A DNA stretch of 6,286 nt from Anaeromassilibacillus stercoravium (GCA_019118845.1 DWYE01000141.1:1-6286); one strand, 5' to 3'. Positions 1-5,926 are shown, numbered from the stretch's first letter. Translations and numbers: made by a program. The notes: generated by a model not told the origin, from the letters alone.

Positions 1-91
1 ATGAGGGACAGAGCTCCTTTTTTGGGTTTGTTGGTGTCGCAACTTAACTATACCCTATGAAGGCTCTGTCCTTCTACTTTTTTATTTGCTT
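1..91. other. AT-rich left edge with inverted repeat; possible end of a mobile element
   Basis: No convincing gene lies here. A perfect 9-bp inverted repeat, GGACAGAGC at 6-14 and GCTCTGTCC at 63-71, flanks 48 bases. It directly follows the premature-looking end of the GH97/metallopeptidase gene. The repeat could be the terminal or subterminal repeat of an insertion sequence that continues left of the window, or a long-loop hairpin downstream of the gene. I do not recognise the element family. The mobile-element reading is inference. Confidence 0.35.
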
Positions 92-3000
92 TTACTTGCT
101 CTTCTGTCCAACATGTATTGTAGCTCTACAATGGACGGAGTGGCCAAACTCGTGAACCAATACGGATTCATTTTCATAGCTGGTATAATGATTCGGAGAA
201 TCCTGCCGCAGGAGACGGAGGACATTTGCATCATAGATGCTGGCAACCGGATTGCCAACCATCCCGCCGTAACCTTCTACATAATACATATCCGGATCAT
301 ACGTCGCCCGATGCTCCGGAATGCTATAGGCGCTTTCGCCCTGGCCATACACAGCCAGTTCTGCGCCATTCTCAATCATCTTCTCCGCAACATCCGAGCG
401 TTCGGAGAGCATGACATCCACCATGTCCGCCGCAGCCTGCAACGTGGAAGGCTCCACTGCATCGCTGGACTTCACGGTGATGCCGCAATCCGCCTGGACA
501 AACTGCGTATAGAACGGGGCCACTTCGACTGTATAGACCTCTTCGGTATCCGCAGCTTCATTCAGTTCGTTCGTCACATTGCCAACCACCTGAACGGTGA
601 TCTGTGCATCTTCTGCAGGAACGTCTTTCAGCTCCAAAGTGGTCATCTGATCGAAATACAGCGCTCCATTGCCGGCATTGTAGCCATAGTCGTTGAGCTC
701 TGCTTCCTGTCCATTCACCATGACCTGGAAGCTAGCCTTTTCATCGGCGCCCGTCACGTCCTGATTCCAATCCAATTCGATCAGGCGGTCCGTGATCAAC
801 TTTGCCTCGGTGATGGCCGGAGCTTCTTCCTGCACCTTGTCCTTCGGGACATAGTGGATTGCTGCGCCGCCGGTCTCTGCCAACGGAATCGTCAGTGTAT
901 CGTCTTTCGTGACGACCTTGATTTCCTCTACGATGCTGCTGTTGACCGTTTCCTCATCGACCACTAGGTTGCTTCCGTCCTGATTGTGGCGGCCAAACTG
1001 GTCATAGGCAGCGGGGCCTGCCTCCAGAACTTCTGGGGAATCCTTGTAGATATAAGCAACGTATTCGCCGTCGCCCAGGAAATCGAGCGGGAAGGTTGCA
1101 TCCAGCTTTCCATCGCAGATGATACCCTGATACCACTCGTCACCGTTTCTACGGGCCATATTGACATAATCGCCCGGATACCCGTCGATCAAGATTCCCT
1201 CGTCCCATTCGGACGGCATGTTCTTGAAGTAATGCTCATAACCGGGATGTGCACGATAGACATCCGGCTTATCGGCCAAGCACTGCAAGCCGCACTCATA
1301 AATTACCGGCAGCGCCGTCATGTGCGCGACCGTGAAGCGGCCCGGATTGTGGTTGGTCAGGTTGTCGTTTGCACCGTAAGAGACCATGGGGGTATAGTCC
1401 ATCGGGCCTACCGCGCCGCGTACAAACGGCAGCGAACAATTGTGATGGGCATTCATAATGGCGCCCCAGGTATCGATATTGTCCACCGCATAGGCTTCTG
1501 CACCGCGGACCGCCTCACGTGCGATCGCGTGCGGCCAAGTACGGCGTTCGCCGGTCGGCTTGCCCGCACCGTGGACGTTGATGAGCAGATGATATTCTGC
1601 CGTTTCTTCCATCATCTTTTCGATGAGCTGGATGGTTTCCTGATCCTGGGAATCAAAGAAGTCCGGCTTAATGCCCTTGATGCCCATATCGGCCCATTCT
1701 TTAAACATCTTCTGCCGGTATGCATCATCGGTCAGGTTTGCCTTTCTTGCCCAGACAATCAGCCCGACACCCTTTTCAGCGGCATAGTCGATCAGCTCCG
1801 GCATCCAATCGTAGTAACCTTCGTACTCATGTTCACCGGCCGCTGTATTGCCGCGCGGCTGCCAGCCTTCGTCCAAAAGCTGATACTTCCAGCCCATTTC
1901 CACGGCAAAATCAACATACTTTTTATAATACTCCAAGCCGGCAGTTTCGAAGGTAACGCCATCCGGCAACTGATCGTGGCGAAGATCGCCGTTCAACCAC
2001 GTCCAGTCAACTGTACCCGCCTCGATCCAGCTGGTATCTTCTACCTTGCTTTCCGGAGAAAGGGATTCAGCCAAAGTATTGTTGGTAATCGTCTGCAAGT
2101 CGCCGATCACGACATAGCGCCACGGGCTTGCAAACGGCAGCGTGGTTTCCACGTCGTCCGTCTGCTCCGGGGTAAAGACAATGCGCAAGAGGCCGGTACC
2201 ATCGCCGGTCATCTGTGCACCGCAATATGTACCATTCAGGTCTGCCTCGTTCACCAAAGCAAATACATCGTCTTCTGTCTTGTAGAGCAACGGCATCGAA
2301 TACCGGTAATTGAGCTCTGTAATCGAAGGATGCTCAATCTCTACGTCTTCGTTGGACTGGCTGTAATTCATCGCCCAGGTATACGCGCCATCCGGCAGGC
2401 GAACACCCGTATGCTCCGAAGAGATCGACAGATCCGTGCTTTCATCGCCATTGATGCTGTAACGGAACGCTACGCCATCGTCAAACACTCGCAGGATGAT
2501 GGCATAGGACGCGCCTTCTTTTTCAAAGGTAAAGGTCATCTGCTTGTACGAAGCATTGACATGCTTGACTTTGGCGCCAAAGAGGTCATAATCCTCCGTC
2601 CCGCTGGTCTCTTCGACATCGACAAATTCGAGGCCACTGCGGAAGTCCCCTTCGCTGGTAACAATGCCAGTGGGAGAGGCCGAGACAACAACGGAATCGC
2701 CATTCAACGCGGCGTAGGATGCCACTCCATATGCCGCATCATAGGCAAACAAAGCAGAAACTTCGGAGGTTGGCGCCGTCAATTGATAGATCGCGCCATC
2801 TATTGGTTCTGTTCCTACAATGATTGGCGTATAGCCTTCTACGGAGCTGCCATCGCTCAAAGTCGCCGAAGCAACGATCGAAGCAACGCCATTGGCCTTC
2901 GCCGTAATTGTATACTCGCTGCCTTCCTGCGTAACTTCCACCACATCCGGATTGCTGCTGGTGATTTCGTCGATCGCAAGGCTCTCTTCATACTCGTCCA

Positions 3001-3655
3001 ACGCGGTTGCTTGAAGCGTTGTGCTTTCGCCCACGTTCAAGAGGGTCTTACCTGCGGAGACATTTACAACCGGGTCAACCGGCTCCGGAGGTGCTACCTC
3101 AACCTTACTGATATTCCAGTAACTAGAGGCTGTCGTCCCATCGGACAAGATAACCGGGGTCCCATCGTCCACCGCATCGTCTTCCAGCGCAATATAAACC
3201 GGTGCGGTTCCTTCCGAAGCCTTATTCAACAGTTTATACTGGCCCTCTGTCTCTGCAGGGACAATCTTCCACCACTGGGAATCGTCTGCGTCGTCGATGT
3301 TTCCAACCGTCAGCTCTGTGCCTTCCACAGCCGCCGAATCAATTGGCATCAAAACGGTCGCATTGGTGTTTTTCGGTTGAATCCGGTAATATTCCCCATC
3401 GCTATCCGGAATCAATCTCCAGTACAACGCGTCATCGTGGTAATTCCACCAGAGGTCTACGGTTGCACCCGGGTTTGTGTTTCCAGAGTAAACTTCAATG
3501 CCTGCGTCTTTCAACACAGTAAGAAGCTCATACTCTGCGGAAGGATCCCACTCTTCCGTGGCTTCGCTTTTTGCGAATGCAGGCGTCCAAATGGAACATA
3601 CCATTGTGAAAGCCAGCAGTAGCGACAAAAGTGAGCGCCATGCTTTTTTCTTCAT
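92..3655 (-). CDS. Secreted GH97 glycoside hydrolase (alpha-galactosidase-type) with lectin-like, Ig-like and truncated metallopeptidase domains
   Basis: Predicted extracellular enzyme of 1187 residues that probably cleaves alpha-linked galactose from plant or host glycans. Domains in order: signal peptide 1-28 (KKK, hydrophobic core, AFA then K); ricin-type beta-trefoil-like repeats 64-185 (YWRLIP, QWWKIV, SYWNIS); Big-type Ig domain about 196-282; GH97 N-terminal sandwich about 288-545; GH97 barrel about 548-830; GH97 C-terminal domain about 835-936; second Ig-like domain about 945-1046; metallopeptidase-like domain 1048-1175 ending at HEFGHSVH (zinc motif 1168-1172). Asp665 in KPDFFD fits the nucleophile and Glu720 in VRGAE, 55 residues later, the acid/base of retaining GH97 enzymes. 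Gly696 stands where inverting SusB-type enzymes have a catalytic Glu; Glu714 matches a calcium ligand. GH97 enzymes are usually about 640-740 residues, so the extra domains are accessory. The ATG at 3655 is chosen because AAAGGAGG lies 10 bases upstream and a signal peptide follows; the upstream start at 3784 would precede the promoter. The metallopeptidase domain lacks its downstream half, so the gene is probably 3'-truncated. Family and catalytic assignment are fairly firm; substrate is inferred. Confidence 0.9.
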   Translation of the reverse strand: MKKKAWRSLLSLLLAFTMVCSIWTPAFAKSEATEEWDPSAEYELLTVLKDAGIEVYSGNTNPGATVDLWWNYHDDALYWRLIPDSDGEYYRIQPKNTNATVLMPIDSAAVEGTELTVGNIDDADDSQWWKIVPAETEGQYKLLNKASEGTAPVYIALEDDAVDDGTPVILSDGTTASSYWNISKVEVAPPEPVDPVVNVSAGKTLLNVGESTTLQATALDEYEESLAIDEITSSNPDVVEVTQEGSEYTITAKANGVASIVASATLSDGSSVEGYTPIIVGTEPIDGAIYQLTAPTSEVSALFAYDAAYGVASYAALNGDSVVVSASPTGIVTSEGDFRSGLEFVDVEETSGTEDYDLFGAKVKHVNASYKQMTFTFEKEGASYAIILRVFDDGVAFRYSINGDESTDLSISSEHTGVRLPDGAYTWAMNYSQSNEDVEIEHPSITELNYRYSMPLLYKTEDDVFALVNEADLNGTYCGAQMTGDGTGLLRIVFTPEQTDDVETTLPFASPWRYVVIGDLQTITNNTLAESLSPESKVEDTSWIEAGTVDWTWLNGDLRHDQLPDGVTFETAGLEYYKKYVDFAVEMGWKYQLLDEGWQPRGNTAAGEHEYEGYYDWMPELIDYAAEKGVGLIVWARKANLTDDAYRQKMFKEWADMGIKGIKPDFFDSQDQETIQLIEKMMEETAEYHLLINVHGAGKPTGERRTWPHAIAREAVRGAEAYAVDNIDTWGAIMNAHHNCSLPFVRGAVGPMDYTPMVSYGANDNLTNHNPGRFTVAHMTALPVIYECGLQCLADKPDVYRAHPGYEHYFKNMPSEWDEGILIDGYPGDYVNMARRNGDEWYQGIICDGKLDATFPLDFLGDGEYVAYIYKDSPEVLEAGPAAYDQFGRHNQDGSNLVVDEETVNSSIVEEIKVVTKDDTLTIPLAETGGAAIHYVPKDKVQEEAPAITEAKLITDRLIELDWNQDVTGADEKASFQVMVNGQEAELNDYGYNAGNGALYFDQMTTLELKDVPAEDAQITVQVVGNVTNELNEAADTEEVYTVEVAPFYTQFVQADCGITVKSSDAVEPSTLQAAADMVDVMLSERSDVAEKMIENGAELAVYGQGESAYSIPEHRATYDPDMYYVEGYGGMVGNPVASIYDANVLRLLRQDSPNHYTSYENESVLVHEFGHSVHCRATIHVGQKSK
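117..132. repeat. Short palindrome at the point where the GH97 protein loses family-like sequence
   Basis: ATTGTAG at 117-123 and CTACAAT at 126-132 are perfect 7-base inverted arms separated by two bases. The palindrome covers the codons immediately after HEFGHSVH of the minus-strand protein, which then runs only 12 more residues to a stop. The coincidence with the apparent disruption point suggests a junction or insertion-site scar, but a chance palindrome in an AT-rich stretch cannot be excluded. Confidence 0.4.
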
Positions 3656-3665
3656 CCTTTCTTCT

Positions 3666-3673
3666 CCTCCTTT
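3666..3673 (-). promoter_or_regulatory. Ribosome binding site deciding the GH97 start
   Basis: AAAGGAGG on the minus strand, a near-perfect Shine-Dalgarno sequence, ends 10 bases before the ATG at 3655. It selects this start over the in-frame upstream ATG at 3784. Confidence 0.88.
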
Positions 3674-3678
3674 GTTTT

Positions 3679-3692
3679 CAGGCAAAAGCCTG
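3679..3692 (-). promoter_or_regulatory. Small hairpin in the GH97 5' untranslated region
   Basis: CAGGC and GCCTG form a perfect 5-bp stem around a TTTT loop in the leader, six bases upstream of the Shine-Dalgarno sequence. It is too short to be a riboswitch and has no adjoining U-tract for termination. It may stabilise the messenger or be incidental. Confidence 0.35.
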
Positions 3693-3706
3693 TTGGTACA
3701 TTTGTT

Positions 3707-3740
3707 ATTGTAGCAGAGGAAGTGTTCCAAAAGTGTTCCA
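3707..3740 (-). promoter_or_regulatory. Candidate GH97 promoter with direct-repeat operator
   Basis: On the minus strand TGCTACAAT (3715-3707) is an extended -10 element. The place for a -35 hexamer 17 bases upstream (3735-3730) reads CACTTT, a poor match. It is overlapped by two exact copies of TGGAACACTT (3740-3731 and 3729-3720), spaced 11 bases, about one helical turn. A weak -35 under a direct repeat fits a promoter controlled by a DNA-binding regulator, as expected for a polysaccharide-utilisation gene. The predicted leader is about 45 bases. The regulator is not in the window. Confidence 0.5.
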
Positions 3741-3829
3741 TAATCCATTAAATTTTCAGTATATTTTAATAAAAGACAATTCATTTCTACTGAATCAAAA
3801 AATTTGAATTAAAACTTTTTCACTTTTCT

Positions 3830-3860
3830 TTGAATCTAACGCAACAGAATCCTATATAAT
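3830..3860 (+). promoter_or_regulatory. Candidate divergent promoter
   Basis: TTGAAT (3830-3835), a 17-base spacer and TATATA (3853-3858) form a plausible sigma-A promoter; the overlapping TATAAT (3855-3860) has a 19-base spacer. It points away from the GH97 gene towards the small ORF at 3886 and the insertion sequence. Being in AT-rich DNA, it may be fortuitous. If active, it would send transcripts into the IS left end. Confidence 0.4.
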
Positions 3861-3885
3861 AAATAAGTATACGAGAGATGAGAAT

Positions 3886-3972
3886 ATGAAAAAACGATCT
3901 GTGCAGTATCCGAACTCTGAGAAATCCGTGTGTAAACACTTCATCATCGTGACAAAATGGTATCTTCTTTAA
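3886..3972 (+). CDS. Possible 28-residue small protein or remnant of a broken gene
   Basis: An ATG-started ORF of 28 codons begins MKKRSVQYPNSEK and ends in a hydrophobic segment, FIIVTKWYLL. It lies about 25 bases downstream of a plausible promoter. The upstream purine-rich GAGAGATGAG is only a weak ribosome binding site. It resembles no family I know. It could be a real small protein, the stub of a divergently transcribed gene (a regulator would be a typical neighbour) whose remainder was lost when the IS arrived, or chance. The IS begins 45 bases after its stop codon. Confidence 0.22.
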   Translation: MKKRSVQYPNSEKSVCKHFIIVTKWYLL

Positions 3973-3990
3973 TGATTATCACGAATCATT
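3971..3990. repeat. AT-rich hairpin after the small ORF
   Basis: AATGATT (3971-3977) and AATCATT (3984-3990) form a 7-bp stem with a six-base loop, followed by TTTAA on the plus strand. It overlaps the stop codon of the 28-codon ORF. The stem is too AT-rich and the T-run too short for a confident intrinsic terminator. The remaining bases 3991-4017 hold nothing recognisable. Confidence 0.3.
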
Positions 3991-4017
3991 TTAACCTCCA
4001 ATCAAGACATTAAAAAA

Positions 4018-4083
4018 TGCCCTCCAGAACTTGAACCGAACCGTTAAAAACGGACAATGGACAAAAGGCCCCCTCATGTAGGA
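4018..4083 (+). repeat. Left terminal inverted repeat of the IS (IRL)
   Basis: Starts TGCCCTCCAGA and is matched by the right end in inverted orientation. Beyond the outer 11 identical bases the similarity continues through TTGAAC, CGGACA, a CAAAA plus CCCC block and ATGTAGGA, so the related region is about 66 bases here against 62 at the right end. The spaced blocks probably reflect transposase binding sites. Confidence 0.85.
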
Positions 4084-4102
4084 TAATGACTACGTGAGGG
4101 GG
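4058..4102 (+). promoter_or_regulatory. IS promoter overlapping a ribosome-binding-site-masking hairpin
   Basis: TGGACA (4058-4063), an 18-base spacer and GATAAT (4082-4087) make a candidate promoter starting transcription near 4094. The same DNA encodes a strong hairpin: arms 4069-4081 and 4090-4102, 13 pairs with one G-U, loop of 8. The orfA Shine-Dalgarno GAGGGGG (4096-4102) is inside the 3' arm. A transcript from the IS promoter starts after the 5' arm and leaves the site free; a transcript entering from outside contains both arms and should mask it. This is the logic known from IS10 and IS50; here it is inferred from sequence. Confidence 0.65.
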
Positions 4103-4111
4103 TAGTTGTAT

Positions 4112-4396
4112 ATGGCAAGAAGATATCAAAAGATACAGATGTTGCTGCCACAGATTCAACAGATGCTGGAGGATGGAATGACCCAGAGAGAAGTAGCAGA
4201 AGCATTGGGACTCGAAGGCGACCGTCCTGTCCACGCACTACTAAAACGGGAGCGCAAGAAGGCAGTTCAATGTGTTCCAAAAACACGAGGGCGGAAACCT
4301 GCAAAGACGTTGCAGGAATACAAGTATGAGAACAAACGGCTGAGAATGGAAAATGAACTGCTGCGGGATTTTCTCTCGCTCACAGAAAGGATGTGA
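4112..4396 (+). CDS. IS3-family transposase OrfA
   Basis: A 94-residue DNA-binding subunit that recognises the IS ends. Residues about 10-48 form a helix-turn-helix (MTQREVAEALGLEG...VHALLKRE). A basic linker follows (KTRGRKPAK, 57-65), then a heptad-patterned coiled coil, about 66-92, with Y70, L77 and L84 in register; this is the usual OrfA oligomerisation zipper. The ATG at 4112 is chosen because GAGGGGG lies 9 bases upstream; the in-frame TTG at 4106 would be only 3 bases away. The C-terminus ends ATGTGA, whose GTG starts OrfB in the -1 frame. OrfA may be made alone or as an OrfAB fusion by -1 frameshifting; the OrfB frame is open from 4357. No classic A6G slippery run is present in the overlap. 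Family assignment is secure. Confidence 0.92.
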   Translation: MARRYQKIQMLLPQIQQMLEDGMTQREVAEALGLEGDRPVHALLKRERKKAVQCVPKTRGRKPAKTLQEYKYENKRLRMENELLRDFLSLTERM

Positions 4397-5250
4397 GGCC
4401 GAAGTATCGATATGAGGTTATCTACCGTCACAAGACAGAATATCCGGTAGCTGTTATGTGTCAGATCTTTGGGGTTTCCCGGAGCGGCTATTATGACTAT
4501 GTCAAAAGGAAAGGGCAGCCTCAAAGGGATGCCCTTGTGGTAGCCATGCTTCGCCAACACCAAGCGCACTGCCATCAGACCTACGGTTACCGACGGATGC
4601 ACCGCTGGCTAGAAAACCAGGGTATCCACCGTGACCCCAAAACGATACTAAAAATAATGAAAAGATATGGAATCCTGTCTGAAATACGCAGAAAGAGACA
4701 ATGGCAGAACCTTGGCCAGCAACTCCATAAGTATAAGAACCTGCTCAACCGAAACTTCCAGGCATCCAAACCAAATGAAAAATGGGTAACGGACATTTCC
4801 TATATCCACACGGAAGAAGGTATACTTTACCTATCCATGATCCGAGATCTGTATGACAACAGTATTGTAGCATACAAGACAGCGACACGACAAACTGTCA
4901 ATCTCGTACTGGACACCATAAAGTTAGCGATGAAAAAAGAAAAAAAGAGGGTCGCTGCGGAGTTGCAGCTCCACAGCGACCAAGGCTTTCAATATACATC
5001 CCAAGCATATTTCAAGCTAACTCAATCTTACGGCATAACACCATCAATGTCAAGAAAAGGTAATCCTTATGACAATGCGATGGCAGAAAACTTTTTCTCA
5101 ATCTTGAAAACGGAATGCATCTACCGGCACAAGCCTCGCTCTTTCCAAGAAGCAAATGAGATGATAGATAGCTACATTCATTTCTATAATCATGAGCGTA
5201 TCCAGACAAAAACAGGAGTGGCGCCACTGACGCAGCGCCACTTCACTTAA
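4393..5250 (+). CDS. IS3-family transposase OrfB, DDE integrase catalytic subunit
   Basis: A 285-residue catalytic part of the transposase, performing strand cleavage and transfer. An HTH_21-type region (about 40-100, with TYGYRRMHRWL) precedes the retroviral-integrase-like core. The triad is D134 (WVTDIS), D196 (HSDQG) and E232 (AENFFS), with exactly 35 residues between the second Asp and the Glu, and the conserved GNPYDNAMAENFF and FYNHERIQ segments follow as in other IS3 members. The GTG at 4393 overlaps the OrfA stop in ATGTGA, so it may be translated by reinitiation or, as is common in this family, as an OrfAB fusion through -1 frameshifting. No stop, deletion or missing catalytic residue is visible, so the enzyme should be functional. 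Confidence 0.95.
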   Translation: MRPKYRYEVIYRHKTEYPVAVMCQIFGVSRSGYYDYVKRKGQPQRDALVVAMLRQHQAHCHQTYGYRRMHRWLENQGIHRDPKTILKIMKRYGILSEIRRKRQWQNLGQQLHKYKNLLNRNFQASKPNEKWVTDISYIHTEEGILYLSMIRDLYDNSIVAYKTATRQTVNLVLDTIKLAMKKEKKRVAAELQLHSDQGFQYTSQAYFKLTQSYGITPSMSRKGNPYDNAMAENFFSILKTECIYRHKPRSFQEANEMIDSYIHFYNHERIQTKTGVAPLTQRHFT

Positions 5251-5261
5251 TACAAAATATT

Positions 5262-5323
5262 TCCTACATAGGGGCTTTTTGTACTGTCCGCACTAATTGG
5301 GGCAGTTCAAACTCTGGAGGGCA
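5262..5323 (-). repeat. Right terminal inverted repeat of the IS (IRR)
   Basis: Read inward on the minus strand it starts TGCCCTCCAGAGTTTGAAC and continues with CGGACA, CAAAAAGCCCC and ATGTAGGA, in the same order as the left end. The repeat begins 11 bases after the orfB stop codon, so the right end holds nothing but transposase recognition sequence. Confidence 0.85.
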
Positions 5324-5363
5324 TTCTACATCCATACAAAATGAACTATATAAAACTATTGAT

Positions 5364-5407
5364 AAAAACAAAAACCCTTCCAAAATGTCCTACATTCGGA
5401 AAGGGTT
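5364..5407 (-). terminator. Intrinsic terminator of the rRNA/tRNA operon
   Basis: On the minus strand AACCCTTTCC pairs with GGAAGGGTT (one bulged T) and is followed by TTTTTGTTTTT. The 5' arm begins at the last base of the CCA end of the CAT tRNA. It is a strong rho-independent terminator closing the operon. The 40 bases between it and the IS right end (5324-5363) contain no recognisable feature. Confidence 0.88.
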
Positions 5408-5483
5408 GGTGGGCCATCAAGGACTCGAACCTTGGACCGACCGGTTATGAGCCGGTTGCTCTAACCAACTGAGCTAATGGCCC
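5407..5483 (-). tRNA. tRNA with CAT anticodon (elongator tRNA-Met or tRNA-Ile2)
   Basis: A complete 77-base tRNA: acceptor GGGCCAT/ATGGCCC, D arm GCTC/GAGC, anticodon stem ACCGG/CCGGT around CTCATAA, T arm CAAGG TTCGAGT CCTTG, encoded CCA. The anticodon is CAT. The paired G1-C72 and the absence of three consecutive G-C pairs next to the anticodon loop exclude an initiator. Elongator Met and lysidine-modified Ile2 share this anticodon; the D arm and anticodon region resemble Firmicute Ile2 somewhat, but I cannot decide between them. It is the last gene of the rRNA operon. Confidence 0.93.
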
Positions 5484-5518
5484 CTATTCACATTTCAACG
5501 AAAATATCCGGATAAACC

Positions 5519-5545
5519 AAAGGAACTACAAAAAGTAGTTCCTTT
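5519..5545 (-). terminator. Perfect hairpin between tRNA-Asn and the CAT tRNA, terminator-like
   Basis: AAAGGAACTAC (5519-5529) and its exact complement (5535-5545) form an 11-bp stem with a five-base loop. On the minus strand TTTGGTTT follows, a broken U-tract, so it may be a partial (attenuating) terminator or an RNA processing site between the two tRNAs. As the CAT tRNA has no obvious promoter in the remaining 35 bases, complete termination is unlikely. Confidence 0.5.
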
Positions 5546-5550
5546 TCAAA

Positions 5551-5626
5551 TGGCTCCCCCTGTTGGACTCGAACCAACGACCCTGCGGTTAACAGCCGCA
5601 TGCTCTACCGGCTGAGCTAAGGAGGA
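5551..5626 (-). tRNA. tRNA-Asn (GTT)
   Basis: A complete 76-base tRNA: acceptor TCCTCCT/AGGGGGA (with a T-G pair), D arm GCTC/GAGC, anticodon stem TGCGG/CCGCA around CTGTTAA, T arm TTGG TTCGAGT CCAA, discriminator G and encoded CCA. Its 5' end follows the 5S rRNA 3' end by only about 8 bases, so it is released from the rRNA precursor by processing. Confidence 0.97.
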
Positions 5627-5634
5627 ATGTTTGT

Positions 5635-5750
<116 letters not shown>

Positions 5751-5751
5751 T

Positions 5752-5778
5752 CTATTTATCACATTCCTGTGTAAATAG
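5752..5778 (-). other. Hairpin abutting the 5S rRNA 5' end, probable processing stem
   Basis: CTATTTATCACA (5752-5763) and TGTGTAAATAG (5768-5778) pair over 11 bp with one bulged base and a four-base loop. It sits one base upstream of 5S on the transcript. There is no U-tract, so an RNA processing signal is more likely than a terminator. The rest of the spacer to tRNA-Glu is AT-rich and featureless. Confidence 0.45.
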
Positions 5779-5807
5779 CTCTATATTCATTTTTCCTTGT
5801 TTGCTTT

Positions 5808-5882
5808 TGGTGACCCGTGCGGGAATCGAACCCACGTTAACGGCGTGAGAGGCCGCTGTCTTAACCGCTTGACCAACGGGCC
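5808..5882 (-). tRNA. tRNA-Glu (CTC)
   Basis: A complete 75-base tRNA: acceptor GGCCCGT/ACGGGTC (one G-T pair), anticodon stem GCGGC/GCCGT around CTCTCAC, T arm GTGGG TTCGATT CCCGC, encoded CCA. The CTC anticodon reads only GAG; bacteria always have the TTC isoacceptor, so this is a supplementary Glu tRNA. It lies between 23S and 5S rRNA. Confidence 0.95.
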
Positions 5883-5887
5883 ATATC

Positions 5888-5926
5888 GTCAGCTCAGGAG
5901 CCGGAGGGTTCCGGCCCCTCTCTGAC
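5888..5926 (-). other. GC-rich hairpin between tRNA-Lys and tRNA-Glu
   Basis: Nested complementary pairs: GTCAG (5888-5892) with CTGAC (5922-5926), AGG (5896-5898) with CCT (5917-5919), and GCCGGA (5900-5905) with TCCGGC (5910-5915). No U-tract follows, so it is probably a structured spacer that separates the two tRNAs for processing. Confidence 0.5.

Larger units (their letters stand above)
4018..5323 (+). mobile_element. IS3-family insertion sequence, about 1306 bp
   Basis: The element begins TGCCCTCCAGA and ends TCTGGAGGGCA, matching TG...CA ends typical of the IS3 family. It carries orfA (HTH plus coiled coil) and overlapping orfB (DDE integrase) in the usual order and reading-frame offset. 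Both ORFs are intact, so it may be active. The flanks (AAAAAA left, TTCTAC right) show no 3-4 bp target duplication, which suggests an old insertion, an adjacent deletion or recombination between copies. It lies between a possible divergent stub gene and the terminator of an rRNA operon. Confidence 0.93.

Noticed and set aside
6..71. Intrinsic terminator of the GH97 gene
   Set aside because: The 48-base loop and the absence of a T-run after the second arm on the minus strand do not fit a rho-independent terminator.
986..3622. An 878-codon open frame on the plus strand, plus others at 86-967 and 3202-3522
   Set aside because: They are antisense to the GH97 gene, show no domain or sensible composition (rich in Arg, Ile, Cys and His), and have no ribosome binding site. 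Codon bias of the real gene leaves the opposite frame open.
3655..3784. An N-terminal extension of the GH97 protein from ATG 3784
   Set aside because: It lacks a Shine-Dalgarno sequence, would bury the promoter and put 43 residues before a typical signal peptide.
4010..5227. Several minus-strand ORFs of 69-111 codons inside the IS
   Set aside because: All are shadows of orfA and orfB, without start signals or protein-like features.
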